Notes: generated from the letters alone by a model not told the origin. Positions 1 to 11,959 are shown, numbered from the stretch's first letter. The stretch: DNA of 64,000 nucleotides from Galerina marginata (GCA_023014335.1 JAECYW010000002.1:4216001-4280000), one strand, 5' to 3'. Numbers and translations: made by a program.

Positions 1-90
1 CGTCAGAACCAACTTCTCATTTCTTCTAAACACATGCAAGGTACCTAATAACGCTTTAGATCTCCTCATACCTGGTTTACTTACTGAACC

Positions 91-825
91 ATGCCTTTTA
101 GGACCACCACCTCCAATCAACTATGCTACACACCCGAGACGCGCGCCGCACTCGCCTCTGGTGGCACCCCCACCAGTTCGTTAGACCTTGGGAGCGTCAC
201 CCAACCCGTATCTACGCAAGCACCTGCCACGACTTCATCAGTGTCTCATTCTGGACCCTTTTCGGCTACTGTCGATCCCGAATGGTTGGAATCCCTCATC
301 CGTTCAACGCCCACGCTCCCGCATGAGTTCTTCACTCGAATGGCAGAAGGACCGGCAATGGCTCCTTCTGCCGCTTTGGATGGACGAGATTCCGACATCG
401 ATTCCCTAATCGTAGCTCTTGATGGTCTCTCGACCAATGTCATGACTCCGACGCCGGCTGCAATCACCATTGCTGCGATCACCCCTACTGTTGTCGCACC
501 CAGCCCAGTATCTTCTGCACCCATCCAACGTCGTCATCGTAGAACCAAGCCCAAATTCTACTCTGTCACTGTGGGGAGGTGCTGTGGTGTTTTTCAGCAA
601 TGGTACGTTTACTCGTTTACTTCATGAATTGAGTCTCAAAGGAAACATAGGTCCTATGTTAAGGCCCTGGTTGATGGTGTTTCTGGATCGTGCTACACTG
701 GGTTCAAGAGCCACGAAGAGGCTGCTAACGATTACGCCATTGCCAAAGCTGCAGGTATAGTGAGGGTCAGTAGGAACCCCGGCGACGATGCTATGTTCGG
801 TCCTCTTTCTACGGCCATTATGTAG
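91..825 (+). CDS. RNase H1 N-terminal (viroplasmin-like) domain protein
   Basis: Two exons, 91-602 and 651-825, joined by a 48-nt GT-AG intron with closing phase, give 228 aa. The first 150 or so residues are low-complexity, rich in Ser, Thr, Pro and Ala, with no recognisable fold. From about residue 155 the chain reads KPKFYSVTVGRCCGVFQQW, then across the splice SYVKALVDGVSGSCYTGFKS and HEEAANDYAIAKA. This pattern (K-x-Y-x-V-x-x-G, a central W, G..Y.GFKS.EEA) is the RNase H1 N-terminal or Cauli_VI/viroplasmin domain, which binds RNA/DNA hybrids or dsRNA in RNase H1. No RNase H catalytic domain follows, so this is a stand-alone binding module as is common in agaric genomes. The ATG at 91 is the first in frame. 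The substrate and role are unknown; the domain call is firm. Confidence 0.8.
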
Positions 826-1197
826 TCTGAGATAGTTCTTGGTAGTTTTCGTAAACAGTTCAAATGAATATGCCTACGTTCTTTACACCTTTAAACAGAC
901 CGAAAAAAAAGCGTATTAGGTGTGGTTTTTAGTGAGATACAACTACGTCGAACAACTCGTTGTATCCATTGTATCGTGAATCGTGATTCGTGATTGCAGT
1001 TGGGCTGAACGAATTCCGACAATGTTTGTTCACAGTCACCAGCCAACCAAGCATGAAAGGTTCGGAGACATAGATACAGTGCATGTTGTTCCAGAAAGTA
1101 TTTTAAGAAGGTCAAATGAGGAGTAGAAAGGCAGTCATAGCATTGGAATCTGCAATCTACGTTCAAGTTTCACAGCCAGGTTTGGAGCTCGAGGTAT

Positions 1198-1550
1198 TAC
1201 ACCTCTGCAGATAGTTAAGCCTGTAACTTTTTTGGGCTGAACTTCTAATAAAATTCCTTTTGCAAGGCACATCTATAGATGCCTTTCTATGATCTTACAG
1301 TTTTAAATCTTAAATAGCTAATGTTTTGCCTTCAAAACGGTTGTTGTCACCCAGGCTATCTAAGCGCGAGACCAAATACACCTCTGCAGATAGTTAAGCC
1401 TGTAACTTTTTTGGGCTGAACTTCTAACAAAATTCCTTTTGCAAGGCACATCTATAAATGCCTTTCTACGATCTTACAGTGTCAAATCTTAAATAGCTAA
1501 TGTATTGCCTTCAAAACAGTTGTTGTCGTCCAGACTATCTAAGCGAGACT
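1198..1550. repeat. Two tandem copies of a ~179-bp direct repeat
   Basis: Copy 1 (about 1198-1370) and copy 2 (about 1377-1550) both begin TACACCTCTGCAGATAG and end CTATCTAAGCG, offset by 179 bp, with only scattered substitutions. They lie just upstream of the KDZ transposase gene, so they may be its promoter or the subterminal repeat of that element. The stretch 826-1197 holds no gene I can support. Confidence 0.8.
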
Positions 1551-1690
1551 TAATTTATCGATTGCCAAATCTGGCAAAACACTTTCATCAAGTTCTCAGT
1601 GCGACTTCATTCTCCTCCATCCACATCGAATTTTCATAACTAACATAATGTACACGTGTTCCTTCCTTTCAACTTCCACTGTCCTTTTTC

Positions 1691-4600
1691 ATGTCAAAAC
1701 GCGGTAACGACAGCGAGCCAAGCAGCAGCACTCAGCCTCCCAAACGAATTCGGAATCTCCCAGGCTTCCGCCTCTCCCGTCAAAACGAGGCTCAGAACCC
1801 GACACCCGCCAGCTCGTCGTCCTCATCGTCTAGCTCACATGTCAAGACACTATCTCTTGGTACTACCGGTCGGCTAGCGGGCAAGCGGAAGCATAAGAGC
1901 CATGCTACCACCCAACCACCGCCTTCTACGCCGTCCCACATGGAACCAACTCCAATCCAGGTTGACGCCCCTTTGGTAGATGTTACACCAGATGTCGTAG
2001 AGCCACCCGAGGTACCAGCAGCTCCCATCCCCATCGACGTACAAGTCGGGGCAAAGCCCAAGCGAATAAGGGACAACAAAACTCATGTAAGTATTTCGTG
2101 TTGTCTATTTGTTGGAAAATGACTAATTTTTCACTTTGAAGTCGAAACTACTAGAGTGGCTTACGCTTCGGGACACGACTCTCGATGAAATCCTACGTCA
2201 CGATGGACTGGGCGACTATCTCGGATGTCAGGAGTGTTTCGCATGCCATGACGAGCCAGGGGTTTTCAAGTGCAAAGACTGCTCAGGTGGTGGCTGGCTT
2301 CGTTGTCAGGCTTGTATTGTTCAAGCTCATAAGGATACTCCGCTTCATCGAATTGAAGTAGGTTACTTTCTAATGCTGCGAAAGTGTTTGAGACTGACAT
2401 GAATTCGTGCTTTAGCGATGGACCGGCCAATTTTTCGATAAGGAGTCCCTTAAAAATCTTGGACTCCGCGTTCAGCTTGGACACGGGGGATGTGACTGTC
2501 CCTGTCCATCTCCTGGGCCTCCTGGGTTTCTTGTTTTCGATACTTCTGGGATCCATGCCATAAATATCGATTATTGCGACTGTCCGAAGGACAACAAACT
2601 CGACCGAAGAACCCAACTCCTCAGGCAAGGCTGGTTTCCTGCAACCTTCACAAGACCGAACACAGTTTTTACATTCGATTGTCTTGACACCTTTCACGAA
2701 CATACCCTCCAAGCAAAGGGAAATCTATACGATTTTTATCACCTCTTGCTGCGGAAAACCGACAACGCAAATGTATCCTGACACTTTTGTAAGTGATTCA
2801 TCTCTGGTTTCGTTTACCTGAAGCTCATAAATTTACTACTTAGTATCGATACAAGGAGATCCATCGAGTCTTCCGATTCTGGAGAAACCTGATGAGCCTC
2901 AAACGGGCTGGACGCGGACACGATCCGGAGGGTATCGGAGACACGCCACCAGGTAGTTTGACGGTTGAGTGCCCTGCATGCCCACACCCAGGCCGAAATC
3001 TCCCTGACAATTGGCAGGAGGCTGGGCCCCTTATGTGCGTAAACCTCCCTCTTCAATCTCTGTCACACTTTTCTTACCGATTCATTCAGGTTTCTCTATA
3101 TCTTATATATTTCCGTTGACGCAAACTTCAAGCTAAAGAGCAAGAACCGAGGTTTAAAAGATCTCGAACTCATGCCTGGATGGGGGCCTTTTGTTGAAGA
3201 GTCAGCGTATCAAGACTACATCGCAAATTATGTTGATCAACCCGAAGTGAGTCCTTTCCTTTTTCCTCCAACATCTGTAACCTGAATGTTCTCACCCAGA
3301 TCAATACGTGTGAATCCGAGCACGACGCTATCGTTAGGGCTCAGACACGATGCACCCCCGGTTACGCCGTCTCTGGGGTGGGTATTGTTGTATGCTCTCG
3401 ACATGCTCTTGTCAGAAGGAATGGTGCTGGCGACCTTCAGAAAGGCGAAAAGTGAGTCGATTACATATAAAACCATTTCACAACTAATGCCCTTGGATTT
3501 AGATATTGTAATATGGATTTCATTATCTTCGCAGCGCTTCTCGGCATTCTACTTCCATGGATTTTCATCACCTACGACATCGGCTGTCAGTGGTCCAAAA
3601 ATTTTCGCAGTCGTATGTCCGACTTCCCGGAACACATGCAGATTAATCCGGAAACAAGAGTCGATGTTGCTATCCCAAGCTGGCACATAAACGGACATGG
3701 AAAGAGGTGTAGAAGTGATTTCTCTCTGGGGTATACACCAGGGGCTGGGAGGACATGTGGAGAAGAAGTTGAGATAACTTGGTCTGCGACAAATGCTCTT
3801 GGGCCCAGCCTTAGAGAGATGGCGCCAGCAGCAAGGCACGATACGTTGAACGATCAATGGAATGGGTGGAACTTCCGTAAAATTGTCGGATTTCGTGTGT
3901 TTCATTCCGTTTTTTCATTATTAATCATAGTCTAACAATTCCTAAAATAGGTACCCTGTTCTCGAAGCGTTTCCAGGAGGCTGTACTGATGAGTACAAAG
4001 CACACGGAAATCTTCGAAAAGTTCTCCGCGACGTTCCCACCGAAAACTGTTGCGAGATGGACGCGGATGGTTGAGCGCTGGGAAGCTGACCGAAAGGCGT
4101 CGAATCCGTACGATGAACCCGAAGAAGGTAAGCAACTCTGGGACCATGTATTCATACTGTGGCTAATTTTCTCATAGCTACCACGTTACATGATGTTCGT
4201 CTTGAATTAGCGCGAAACGAAACTCTCCAGTTGGCAGCTGGATACATCCCTCCACATAAAGTCTCGATGATGGGATTCTTCACGATGGGCTTTGATATCG
4301 AAGATCAGCAGTAAGTACATATGCAGGTTGTCATTTTTGTAATCTAACACTTATACTAGATTTACATTCAAACGCGAACTCTCTCGAACAAAAGGAAAGA
4401 AGACAAGCAAGCAGCTTGCTGATCTCGAGGAGAAACGAAGCGCTCTCATTCGGCGAATTCTGATCTGGCGGCCTATCCAGCTTGCCTATACCCCTCATGT
4501 TGCAGCGCTGCTGCCCTTGGTTCAGGGTGACGTGGGTGATGGCGGTGGTCATTATTCAAACCCGGAGTCTGCGCCGCTATATTTTCCTTCTTCCATTCCT

Positions 4601-5482
4601 CTCAATATTCGCCAGCGCCCCGAACTACAGGCTGTATGTGAAGCCGAACGTCGCTTACGTGAAGCGCAGGCCGATGATGCTCTAGCTGATGTCCGCCGTT
4701 TGCGTCGCGTCATTCAAGGCCTATGGCAGTTCAAGAAACTTAATGTTTCGGGAACTGGGAATCGGCCTAATACGCGGATGCTCGACTCGTACAGTCAATT
4801 CGAGTCAAAGCTTCAACGTGCAGCCAACCGTTATCGTGTCGCGCATACTGCACTTATTGCCCTCGATCCAAATGGGGCTTGGAGACAGCGGCTACAAGAG
4901 CTCAAGCCCACGGACTTACGAGGCCCCGGCCGCGATCCTGACCACCCCGAGGATTCCAAGAAGTCAAATGGCCGATTTGAGCCATCGTGGATCTGGCTGG
5001 TGCCACGTTCTCCTCAAGAGAGGGGTGATAATCAGACTGAGGATGAGTTTAACCACAGTATGCGAACGGAATGGGCCCAGACACGTGCACGCATGTGTAG
5101 ATGGAAAGAAGAGCTTTTGATTATTCAAGAAGAAATGCGCCGAGTACTTGCATTTTTCGAATGGAAATCTGCTTGGTGGTTGGAGCAGGCTTCCCGAAGG
5201 GAAACAGTTGACCCAGCAGTCCAGAGTGGCATTGTGGCATATGCACATAAGCAATCCACACTTTGTTTGCGAATGGCAGCTCGCTGTGCGGTGTATTGGT
5301 TACCGGTAATGAAGAAACATGGGATCATCCCAACTTGGAGTGGTAAGTACAGTGTTAGCTCTTCTCCTGTGGTACAAGGTGGTTCAACATCAGACACTGA
5401 GGATGATGATGAAGATGACAATGTAGATACCAGATCAGATACTGGTGAAGTAGATATAAATGATATTTTAGACTTTGAGTAG
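1691..5482 (+). CDS. KDZ transposase with N-terminal CxC2 cysteine cluster
   Basis: Ten exons close in phase without a stop: 1691-2086, 2142-2357, 2416-2772, 2844-3034, 3090-3246, 3300-3451, 3503-3894, 3951-4127, 4178-4310 and 4360-5482, giving 1097 aa. Residues 1-130 are basic and Ser-rich. Residues ~133-204 hold the cysteine cluster that accompanies KDZ (Kyakuja-Dileera-Zisupton) transposases (CQECFACHDEPGVFKCKDC, then CQACIVQAH). The RNase H-like core shows VDANFKLK (D397), YDIGCQW (D515) and GRTCGEEVE (E577/E580), matching the DDE positions of the family. The C-terminal third is helical and charged and ends in an acidic tail. A further donor-like GTAAGT at 5343 could shorten the tail. All catalytic positions are present, so the enzyme may still move its element. 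Immediate neighbours are a direct repeat upstream, then a minisatellite and a TET/JBP-like gene downstream. Confidence 0.9.
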
Positions 5483-5589
5483 AGACTTGTTAATAATTTT
5501 ATATTTAATCTTACTGCTTAGTGGCCTATTGCATATAAAGAAATGTTGAGAAGTACCAGACAAATGGTTTATGAAATAGTCCCTAATAT

Positions 5590-6366
5590 ATAATGAAATA
5601 TCGCAATGAAATACCCGCAGTATCTAATGAAATATCGCAATGAAATACCCGCAACATCTAATGAAATATCGCAATGAAATACCCGCAACATCTAATGAAA
5701 TATCGCAATGAAATACCCCCAATATATAATGAAATATCGCAATGAAATACCCGCAACATCTAATGAAATATCGCAATGAAATACCCCCAATATATAATGA
5801 AATATCGCAATGAAATACCCGCAACATCTAATGAAATATCGCAATGAAATACCCCCAATATATAATGAAATATCGCAATGAAATACCCGCAACATCTAAT
5901 GAAATATCGCAATGAAATACCCCCAATATATAATGAAATATCGCAATGAAATACCTGCAACATCTAATGAAATATCGCAATGAAATACCTGCAACATCTA
6001 ATGAAATATCGCAATGAAACACCTGCAATATATAATGAAATATCGCAATGAAATACCCCAATATCTAATGAAATATCGCAATGAAATACCCCCAATATCT
6101 AATGAAATATCGCAATGAAATACCCGCAATATCTAATGAAATATCCCAATGAAATGGCCCCTACTACGGAATGAAATATCTCAATGAAATAGGCCCAATA
6201 TTCAATGAGATATCATAATGAAATAGCCCTAATATCTAATGAAATATCACAATGAAATGCCCCAATATTCAATGAAATATCGCAATGAAATGCCCCAATA
6301 TTCAATGAAATATCGCAATGAAATACCTGCAATATCTAATGAAATATCGCAATGAAATATTGCAGG
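5590..6366. repeat. 34-bp minisatellite with 68-bp higher-order period
   Basis: The unit is two AATGAAAT words, AATGAAATATCGC then AATGAAATACC plus a variable tail, about 34 bp in all. Between about 5650 and 5960 the tails alternate (CGCAACATC and CCCAATATA), so the true period is 68 bp. Copies become irregular after about 6130 and isolated AATGAAA words persist to about 6545. Open frames on the minus strand here are repeat artefacts. The array lies between the KDZ stop codon and the TET/JBP-like gene. Confidence 0.93.
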
Positions 6367-6556
6367 GAACTGGGTTGAAATATTAATGAGAACACCTGGA
6401 ACATCTAAGAAAAGAATCATAATGAAATACCAAAGGGTGGTTAATGAAAGGCTGTATGAAATGCCCAGGTAGTTTGCCTGTGACTTATGAAAAGAAATGA
6501 AAGAGAATTCAAGGAATGAAATAGATAGACACTAGAATGAAACATCTCATAAAAGC

Positions 6557-7636
6557 ATGTGGCATTATACACAATTTGCCTGCAGGCACTTGTCTAGTTT
6601 TTATCATAAAAGTGGTTACCACCAGTCGCTCTGCGGTAGTGGTTCAAAGCTTCGCTTCAAGTACGTTCCATGGGACGGTATGTGCGTGTTTGAAGTGCTT
6701 CTTTAAGAGCGCCGCCCTAACGTCCTCCCTTTACCCTCAGCACGCCCACCCCAGTCGTTGACGAAGCCGATCGCGTCATCTCAGTCCTGGCTGGCCGACC
6801 CGAGGACGATGACTGGGACAGGATGGAGCTAATGGGGCGGGAGGCCATTGAGAGCAGACGAGCTCGCCTTTCCATTCACAAGAACGATCGCACTCACCGC
6901 CGCGGAGCCTTTCCCGCAGTTCGATGCGGCGTTTCTCATGGGCAGGGTCCGACCTGCCCCCACAACCTGGGAAACCCTGACAAGAATGCAGAAGTCGTCG
7001 ATGAGCTCAACAACATGGAGCCTTTCAGGCGACTCTCTGGGTTTGCTTCCTGTCAGTGTGCTCTTGCTCCCTCTGACGCGACGCTAACAGAACTCTCCAG
7101 CTGTTATGGTGTCGTGGGCCCCTGCTCTCTACGATTATTACACTGAGTGCCTTAGTGCACTGTACTCTAACCACCCCGGCCTCAAGCGCATATTCCCATC
7201 CAGCGTCTTCGCCGCCGCTTCTTATAACTTTGGGCCTCGCACAGCGTGCTTCAAGCACACCGACTTTTTAAACCTGCCCTTTGGTTGGTGTGCCGTCACC
7301 GCGTTTGGAGACTTCGACCCCACCAAAGGCGGCCATTTGGTTCTCTGGGACCTCGGTCTTGTCATCGAGCTCCCTCCCGGCTCTACCATCCTCCTACCCT
7401 CGGCTGTGATAGCGCATTCGAACGTTCCGGTGTCAAAGAGCGAAACGAGGTATTCTTTCGCTCAGTATACTGCCGGCGGCATCTTTAGGTGGGTCGAGAA
7501 CGAGTTTCAGCTGCAGGCCGACTACCATGCCTCACTTTCAGAGGAGGAGAGGGCTAGGGCTACAGCAAGGAATGAGGCTCGGTGGGCTTATGGCCTATCC
7601 ATGTTCTCTAAAGTTGCGAGGGCGAAAAAGGCATAG
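6557..7636 (+). CDS. TET/JBP-like 2-oxoglutarate Fe(II) dioxygenase, possibly 5' truncated
   Basis: Best model: 6557-6681, 6741-7051 and 7101-7636, giving 323 aa with closing phases. In family members the core double-stranded beta-helix oxidises 5-methylcytosine or thymine in DNA. Visible motifs: RFKYVPWDG near the N terminus; TPVVDEADRVISVLAGRP; FNFGP-like YNFGPRTACFKHTDF with the iron-binding H198-T-D200; TKGGHLVLWDL; distal iron ligand H251 in AHSNVP; and R262 for 2-oxoglutarate in TRYSFAQY. The same layout is found in the minus-strand gene at 41.7-43.3 kb. That gene has about 160 residues before its RLIKWDG motif, but here only about 33 residues precede the equivalent motif and the ORF starts just after the minisatellite. 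The 5' end may therefore be lost or lie in an unrecognised exon. All catalytic residues are intact. The first intron uses GTGCGT, chosen because it closes the phase. Confidence 0.8.
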
Positions 7637-8193
7637 TTGATTGTTTCTTATATTTTTCACTTTTTTGTACATAGTCTATACTGCCCTTTTTTTTGCCCAC
7701 TCTGACTACGCCCGTGTATTTTAAGAGTTCTTCTATCACACATACAATTTTTTTAGTTCAAATTTACTGCACCAGGAGCTCGAATTGGCGGTGAGGAAAG
7801 TGTTGAGGTTGGCAGACTGTTGTGATGGTGACACGCGCTACAAAACCAAAATAATCGGGGCCCTGATGAAGCCTGGGCCTTGTGATGTGAGAGGGGATTT
7901 GATTGAGCCTAGCCACCAGCGTGTACACGCTCAAGCGTCTTTGCGGGACCTCGTGCAGAAAAAACATAATCAGCGACTGTTTGGTCAACCAAGATGGCGC
8001 CAAACAAACCTGATTGTGTCGTACCTTGTCATCTCCACGTTTTCCTTTGCATTTTCCTTTGCATCTTCCTTTGCGCACCTAGTCTTTGTGTTGCGATAAT
8101 ACTTAAGAGCCGTCAACACTTGAAGATGGACGACCAACTCCTTTACCAACCCACACCTGTTCTTTGCCACTCCAACGCTTCAAGTTCTCCAGA
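7637..8193. other. Intergenic stretch
   Basis: No gene is supported. The region holds T-rich runs just after the TET/JBP-like stop and three direct TTCCTTTGCAT-like words near 8040-8075. It probably contains the 3' end of the upstream gene and the promoter of the next one. Confidence 0.5.
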
Positions 8194-10474
8194 ATGCAAG
8201 CCGTCTCTCAGACTGACATTTCGACCGAAGCTTCAGCCGCTATTTCGGACATTCCAGCCTTCATCGACCGAGTCCTCTCCCTTCCTCCCGGCTTCGACGG
8301 CCTCGATGCCGCTTTGGGGCCATCTCTGGAAAGGGAAACTAACCTCCGGAGGGCGTTTGCCATGCAGTCGCGTGACTCCCGTTTAGACGATCCTTTCATC
8401 GGGCTGCTCGATGTGTTCGCCAGCCCAACAGCACTTAGGCTCTGTCGGCCCAGGGACACCGCAGGAACTCCAGAGGAGCTTGCTTCTCAATACGTCTTTC
8501 CCCTCTCCCATGCCCAGCGTCGGGCAGTAGGCGAGCCCACCACAGTTCCTACATTAGAAGACTTCAAAGCTCGGTTCGACGTCTTCACCTCAGGCGCTCT
8601 GCGTCTTATCAACTGGGACAACGTCATTGCCGCTGGCGGCTCCGTCTTGGCCTGTCTCGCCGCTGAAACACAGCGTCAGCGTCGCGTGCAGACGCAGATA
8701 CCGCTTGGAACCTTCTTCCACCAAACGGAGTACCCGTCTTCGGACGTTGACTTATTTTTATACGGCCTGACTCCCGAACAGGTACGGACGCTGCCCCTAT
8801 CGTGCATCCTACCCCTACTGACGCTTTGAAGGCTTCGATGAAGATGCTTGAGATCTACAAAGCAGTCACTGATGCCGTTCAGTTCATCACGGTCTGTATC
8901 CGAAAGAAGCATGTCGTTACAATTTATTGTTAGTCTTTACCTCTCAGCTTCTTTCTTCAGCCCCTAACCCTTCTCTAGCTGGGTACCCGTTCCGCCCTGT
9001 ACAGATTATTTTGAGGTTGTACCAATCCCCGGCGGAGATCCTAACCGGCTTCGACGTTGACTGTGCCACTGTTGGATATAATGGTAAGTTACTCCTCCTT
9101 ATTTTTTTTGAAGCCCATTAACAGACTGGCTGATCCTAGGAACTAGCGTCTTTGCAACCCCCCGCGCCATAGTTGCACTCATGCGACAGGCCAACACCAT
9201 CGACCTCTCAAGGAGGTCCCCGTCTTACGAAGTACGACTCGCCAAATACGCGAGGCGAGGCTTCGAGGTGCACATCCCCACGCTTGAGCGTCAGGAAATT
9301 CGGCCTGAAGTGAGCACCTTTAACAGCACCACAAGCAACCGTACTTACCACCGCTCGTCGATAGTCATATAACCCGTCGCTGCGATTTTTCCCGCGAGGA
9401 CTGGCGCGCCTCCTTGTTCTTGAGGCTATTGTCGTGGGCTTTGTTCGCTACTCCTTGCTTAAAGAGCCAGGGGAACGAAACCTCGCTACCTCTTTCCACC
9501 ACAGCGACATTGCTTCTCAAGAGGCCCTTGAGGTCAGCTCATACGCGTCCGACCATATTCACATACCCTATGCCGAAGGCTGGACTGCCCATCGGATAAG
9601 ACTTCTGGTTGAAAACGCTGTCAGTGTCGGAGATGTTGCTTTGGAATCTTGGCTAACTTATTTGTAGAACCGTCGCCTGGATTACACGGCCAATTGCGAC
9701 CGCCCTGAGGACGATCCGTACTATCATCGCCACTCTATGTTCTGCGGTAATATGGAAGAGTGCCTCAGGAACTTTTGCCCCGTACGTCGCCTAGATCAAC
9801 TAAACCTCTTCAGCAGTGAGCCTAACAAAATCTAGGAGTGTCCAGAGCCAGCCAGCAGCCATGAGAGGGAGGCCTACATACGTGGGCCCATAACGTACGG
9901 TTTATTCATCTATTTGTATTGGAGTTACTTCTAACGCTAGCAAAGTTTTATGACAGAAAACCCTGGAAGACAGCTCCTCTCTGGGAGCTTTCGTCCCATC
10001 AATGACGAAGAGTGGGAAATTGATGCCTACAAGACAACTATGCCACGGTACGCTGCATTTCTGGGCCTTAGGTTCAGAGGCTCACTCCGCTATGTCACCG
10101 CTTAGATTGGAGCTCTACGACGGGCCATTGGAGGTCACAGCATTCCTGGAGCTGCCCGGGATTGCTCTGCCCGATATTTCCCTACGATATCGCGATGAAC
10201 AGCTCGTTATCTCGGGCAATAGAAGGCCTATGCATAGTGCTGCTCAAGGCCAGCTTGTTGGCAGCGAGATAGAGTATGGCCGATTCCGCCGCGTTCTCCC
10301 TGTCCCAAACGAAACTTGCGTACGTCTTCGACCCTTCCCTCCTTCTGTAGGCGTCTGACCTACTTTCTTCTGTAGATCGGCCCAGCCCGTGCGGGGCTCC
10401 GGCAAGGGGTGTTGGCGATACGATGGTCAAAGCGTCCGTCTGGTGTGGCAAGGAACGAAGGCCCTGCGTTTTAA
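8194..10474 (+). CDS. Nucleotidyltransferase-like protein spliced to an Hsp20/alpha-crystallin domain
   Basis: Ten exons close in phase: 8194-8781, 8832-8928, 8979-9083, 9140-9309, 9365-9619, 9668-9781, 9836-9894, 9946-10047, 10106-10319 and 10376-10474, giving 600 aa. The N-terminal part carries AAGGSVLACL followed by SSDVDLFLYGL, which resembles the G-G-S ... D-x-D signature of polymerase-beta-type nucleotidyltransferases. FRPVQIILRLYQSPAEILTG and FDVDC follow. I know this as a conserved fungal family but not its reaction. A 58-nt intron (10048-10105) then joins in frame to VTAFLELPGIALPDISLRYR, GRFRRVLPVP and AGLRQGVLAIRW, the sheet pattern of an alpha-crystallin domain. If that intron is not spliced, the first protein stops at 10105 and a short Hsp20-like ORF starts at ATG 10092. 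The fusion is favoured by intron length, splice sites and phase. The start is the first ATG in frame. Confidence 0.7.
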
Positions 10475-10491
10475 AGAGCTGCAACGTTTAC

Positions 10492-11113
10492 ATCACGGCA
10501 CTTCTTTATTGGCATTGCTGCACCGGGATAGCCCTCTGCAGCATTCTGATATCTGCCCACGGCGTCGACTTGGCCTTTCGCTCCTGCGTCGTTCTGCCCT
10601 TTTTTCCACCAAGACAGTCCAAAGCTTTCTGTCCCAGTCTCTCAAATGGATTCAGGAGACTAGCGTCGGTCTTCAATGTGGTATTTGCACCGGGATAACC
10701 CTCTGCAATGATCCATCGTCTCTGCTTCCGCCCTTCGCGTCGATGAAAGTTCAGGCACGCCGAACTCCTTCAAATTTATTCAGAGACGCTGTTAAACTCG
10801 GGAACACTGAAGAATAGAAGGAGTGAGTCGTTGGTTTATAAATTAAGCAACCGAAGTGACCTCACTTTTTAGAATCTTATTCAGTCTTGGACCAGTAGAT
10901 GGCATTTACATATTCTTTCCGCGCGTCGCTGTATACGTAAGTCGTTACTTTTTCGTACTCACTCTATGCCTAACGTCTTCTTAAATTTGATAGCATCAAA
11001 GTCCCGTTTCCAGCTCTCAGAGCACACTCTTCCTTCCTATCGTCATGTCTCGGCTTCGCTTTTAATAGCGGCCCACCAAAGTGTTTGCACCGGGACTGCC
11101 CTCTGCAGCACTT
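10492..11113 (+). repeat. Duplication block A, left copy
   Basis: This 622-bp block recurs in inverted orientation at 21463-22066 with only a few substitutions and a 15-bp insertion (near 10857) in the left copy. It contains three copies of a quasi-palindromic motif (10519-10541, 10686-10708, 11086-11108), the first and last close to the block edges. It begins 18 bp after the stop of the Hsp20-domain gene. No coding function is recognised. Confidence 0.9.
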
Positions 11114-11389
11114 TTTAAGCTCTCAAGGAGACTGGAGTGTATGTACCACCGTTACTGTCGTTGCATTTCAGATCACGTGACTAGATCAGACTCGAACCCC
11201 ATTTCCAAGTCTGTGCCTTCAACCTAGATTAATGGGTGCAATGTCCCTCGGGACTCATTGGCTCCAGGCTGTTTGCTGACTTGCAGTTTTCCCAGAGACC
11301 CTCTATGTTTTACAGGTGGCTATCATCATGGATTGTTCACCTTTCCGGTTTGCGCCTTGCTTCTGTGGGAGTCGCTCCACAGCATACTC

Positions 11390-11840
11390 GATTTTGGACC
11401 GGACAGTACGCGAGTGGTTGAAAAGGAGGATTTAACCGATCTGTGAGGTATGCACGCATATGTAGTGCTCTCCGCACCAAGCTGATCCTTTACTCAGGAA
11501 ATCACAAAAACTTAGTATAGTTGACGGAATGTATATAACGAAGTCTGAGAGTAACAGATCCGTCCAATGTTCGGCTCCCTTTTGAATGATCTGAAAGTGG
11601 ACTTTTGCCTCTGATTATGCCTGAATGCTGATATATCTACAAGCCACTCTAGACGAAGCATACTTGCTCTTGCCATGGTTCTTCTGTGGCCGAAATGATT
11701 TCGACGTGCACGGTGTTTCGAGCTCCCAATCAATGCCATTATGACACAGCCTGAAGAGTGCCTGTCGGCGAATGGCCAGCTTGAGCAGCAGCCTGACAGA
11801 CACTGCTACACCGTGCGGGGATCCTTAAGCCACAGCTTAC
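11390..11840 (+). repeat. Duplication block C, left copy (diverged)
   Basis: Inverted and diverged relative to about 19590-20035. Both copies share a TTTGGACCGGACAGTACGCG stretch, a GATTTAACCGATCTGTGAGG stretch and an AACTTCGTTATATACA-like stretch read on the appropriate strand. The conserved words include a coding tail, FGPDSTRV followed by DLTDL and a stop, so this block carries the end of an unidentified gene. Confidence 0.7.
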
Positions 11841-11959
11841 TGTTTAATTCCCGGGCTATGAAGACTAACACACTAACACACTTTTGCCTACCCCACATAG
11901 GTGTAATACCTCTGCGCTCCGGGTCGTGCCAGTTCAGGAAGGACCAGCGCACAGGAAGC

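Noticed and set aside
891..1166. 91-aa minus-strand frame
   Set aside because: It begins with TTG, has no motif, and lies between a supported gene and repeats.
1198..1550. LTR pair
   Set aside because: The 179-bp copies are adjacent with no internal retroelement sequence and no TG...CA ends with primer-binding site.
5624..6061. Overlapping 67-77-aa minus-strand frames
   Set aside because: They are translations of the minisatellite and shift by exactly one 68-bp period. They are repeat artefacts, not genes.
5590..6366. CRISPR-like regular repeats
   Set aside because: There are no unique spacers, units are contiguous, and the context is a eukaryotic nuclear genome.
10092..10474. Stand-alone Hsp20 gene
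   Set aside because: Kept as the alternative only. The 58-nt intron that joins the preceding protein in frame fits better than a domain-only gene overlapping its neighbour by 14 bp.
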